This document shows, one piece after another, positions 62,174 to 64,000 of a stretch of DNA of 64,000 bases. How positions within the stretch are numbered: the stretch's first letter is position 1; each line of letters starts with the position of its first letter. Made by a program: the position numbers and the translations under genes. This DNA is from Mycteria americana (lineage: Eukaryota > Chordata > Aves > Ciconiiformes > Ciconiidae): NCBI RefSeq assembly GCF_035582795.1, contig NW_027445626.1, forward strand, positions 558,001-622,000, written 5' to 3'. The notes beneath the pieces were generated by a model that ran no database searches, was not told the DNA's origin, and saw only the letters and a list, made by a program, of their open reading frames with translations.

Positions 62174-64000
62174 CTCTGGCAGCAGGGCAATGCAGATGAG
62201 TCTTGCAGAGCTGGCACATGCCATGACTGCTAGGACCTGTGAGGATGTCTGTCTTGGCTTCTCTGGGGTGAAGAAGGAGGACGTAGTCCAGAGCAGGGCT
62301 TCCCCGTTGCACTGTCAGAAGGTTCTCCTGGGGATGGCTGCAGGGGTGTGAAGCCGGGTGTGCAGGCCGGGCTGCCCAGGGCTGTCCTTCAGAGCAGGGT
62401 CCCTGTGCCCCAGGGGGCTGTGTGCCAGGGCAGGGACCCTGCTGCCTGCCCGGGTCCGCACTCAGCACGCCCGGGGAGCTCCCCATGGCGCTGCGGGGGG
62501 AAGCTCTGTGTGGAAGGAGCAACTCCTGGCAGGGCAGGCAGGGTCCTGCTGTTGAGTGGGTGCTGCATGGACCAGGGCTGCTCACAGCTCCAGGTTACCC
62601 CCAGGGCATTTCCAAGGGGACTTTTCCAGAGAAAGGTCAAAATGGGGATTACATTAAATGGAAGGAGTCAGTGCTTTGAGTTTCCTGTCCTTGGTTGGCT
62701 GGGTGGGCCGTGGTTGATGGAAATTTTTTCTGCACTCTGGAGAAGACCCCACTTTTAAGTAGGACTTCTCTGAGTTTCTCCTGAGCTCCTGTATATACAG
62801 AGATGCCCCTGGTCAGTACTTTGCTGCCAGGAGGTGTCTGCAGGGCAGAGCAGAGAACACAGCGGGTGGGATGGGGTCTGTGAGCACAGACAGGGAGGAC
62901 ACATGGGGACAGAGAAGCAGCTCCCAGCAGAGCCAGCTCCAGGCAGCAGAGTCATGGGCAGGCAGGGAGAGGGAGCTGCTGCCAGCAATGCCATGGGAGG
63001 GGCTTTTGGGCATCTCCCTGACATCCCCTGCAGCACAAACACTTTCCTGGAGCACCCCCCTGCTCTCCTCTCCCATCCAGCACAGCTTCTGCACCCAGGG
63101 TCTTGGGGTTTCAGGCTGAGTCTTCTTCTTGGCAGCCTGACACCCCATAAGGAGAAACACCTGAGGGCCTGTTTGTCTGTCCCTGTCCTTCCTCTCTTGG
63201 CAGGAGCATTGGGGCATTTCTCTGTGTTTCCCCTCCTGTCCTTGCTGCTTTTGTCCCCACCTTACCTGGGGGCTCTGGGCACTGCAGTGTGTGGGGCTGG
63301 CAATGAGCTGACCCTCACTTCAGGGCACCCCATCCTCAGGATTTTTGACTATTTTGCTGGGGGTCCTGCTGGGCTGCAGGCTGCCTCCCCACAAGGGTAC
63401 AGCTCTCCCATGGCATCTCTGTGCCCCAGAGAGGAGGGAGCCCCATGGAGACGAATATCCGGTGCTAAGGCCATGGCAATGCTGCTCATCATCTCTATGT
63501 GGGCAGCTGCAATGAGTCCTGTGTGTCCCTGGCTGGGAGGGGGGAGCTGAGATCCTCCTCAGGTGGCAGGGAGGGCTTTGGAGATCTGCACTGAGAAACT
63601 GGATTCCTCTGCTCTCAGCAGTGTCCCGTTTCTTCTCAGGGGAACATCAGGGTGTGATCATCACTCCCGCACAAAGAGCTGCAGGGAAAGGGCAGCTGAG
63701 ACCAGGGCTGATGGAGAGAGCAGCTCTCCATAGCCTGCACTAAGGGACAGTCCCTTTGCCTGTCAGCACCCACACGGTTTCACTTGGAGTGCAAGAGGAA
63801 TGCCAAGGCTTTCTGCCTTAAAAACACTCCTCAGTTGTGGTGAGGCAACTAGAACAAAATACACAAACCAAAATCCCCACAGCTCTGCTCTGCTCTCAGG
63901 TGAAATGGGAGCAACAATGCTGCAAAGCTCATTGGTATCCAAGGCGGATTTAATCCGAGATGGCCCTGTGTTCCTGTTTACCTTTTGCTGTAGGGCAGGA
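62174..64000. other. Intron-equivalent of the third OR unit
   Basis: Inverted counterpart of 26.1-28.0 and 38.9-40.6 kb. No coding sequence in the window. Confidence 0.55.

Larger units (their letters stand above)
57663..64000. repeat. Right arm (B') of the second inverted duplication
   Basis: Inverted counterpart of 24.2-32.29 kb and, for 61.7-64.0 kb, of the OR units upstream of the coding exons. The order runs toward where an OR coding exon would lie, just beyond the window end. Confidence 0.75.

Overview
The window is vertebrate nuclear DNA, almost certainly from a bird. It carries several CR1-type LINE fragments (reverse transcriptase, endonuclease and ORF1/esterase pieces), ERVL-type LTRs of the kind common in avian genomes, two class II olfactory receptor genes that look like the avian OR14-type expansion, and intron-split multi-SRCR receptor genes with canonical GT-AG phase-1 exons. 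The species cannot be named from the sequence alone.

Layout. (1) 2.5-15.1 kb, minus strand: a complete-looking WC1/CD163-type scavenger receptor gene. It has a signal peptide exon, nine group B SRCR exons, two short linker exons, a transmembrane exon and four cytoplasmic exons, with tyrosine motifs including YEEI. The predicted coding length is a multiple of three (1,240 codons), but the 36-base juxtamembrane exon carries an in-frame TGA. (2) 15.1-19 kb: the gene's promoter, then about 2.7 kb of tandem repeats. (3) 20.3-23.3 kb: CR1 LINE debris. (4) 24.6-28.1 kb: an olfactory receptor pseudogene and its conserved upstream non-coding exon. (5) 28-32 kb: segmental-duplication sequence with CR1 fragments. 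(6) 32.3-36.2 kb: a broken endogenous retrovirus (env plus 3' LTR, minus strand) abutting an ERVL solo LTR. (7) 37.4-40.7 kb: an intact olfactory receptor gene in a direct copy of the unit in (4). (8) 41-44.2 kb: a CR1 ORF1 copy on the minus strand, a polypyrimidine tract, and a solo LTR. (9) 44.17-54 kb, plus strand: an inverted copy of the receptor gene in (1) and its tRNA-Ala flank. This copy is cut off exactly at the solo LTR and keeps six SRCR exons, the transmembrane exon and the tail, but has no signal peptide exon. (10) 54.3-57.7 kb: a tRNA-Phe-like gene, a dispersed repeat and an ERVL pol remnant with a 3' LTR. (11) 57.7-64 kb: an inverted copy of the 24-32 kb olfactory receptor unit that runs off the window end.

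How the parts relate. Calling the left receptor block A and the left olfactory block B, the order is A-B-A'-B', with A' and B' inverted. It is therefore not a simple palindrome, and transposable elements sit at the visible breakpoints. The two receptor copies carry different lesions: the left has a start and signal peptide but a stop before the membrane anchor; the right has an open membrane anchor and tail but no start exon, a frameshift in one SRCR exon, and an LTR in place of its promoter. The tail motifs (YEEI, repeated GYDDA) suggest a WC1-like signalling receptor of leukocytes. That role is inferred from family resemblance only.
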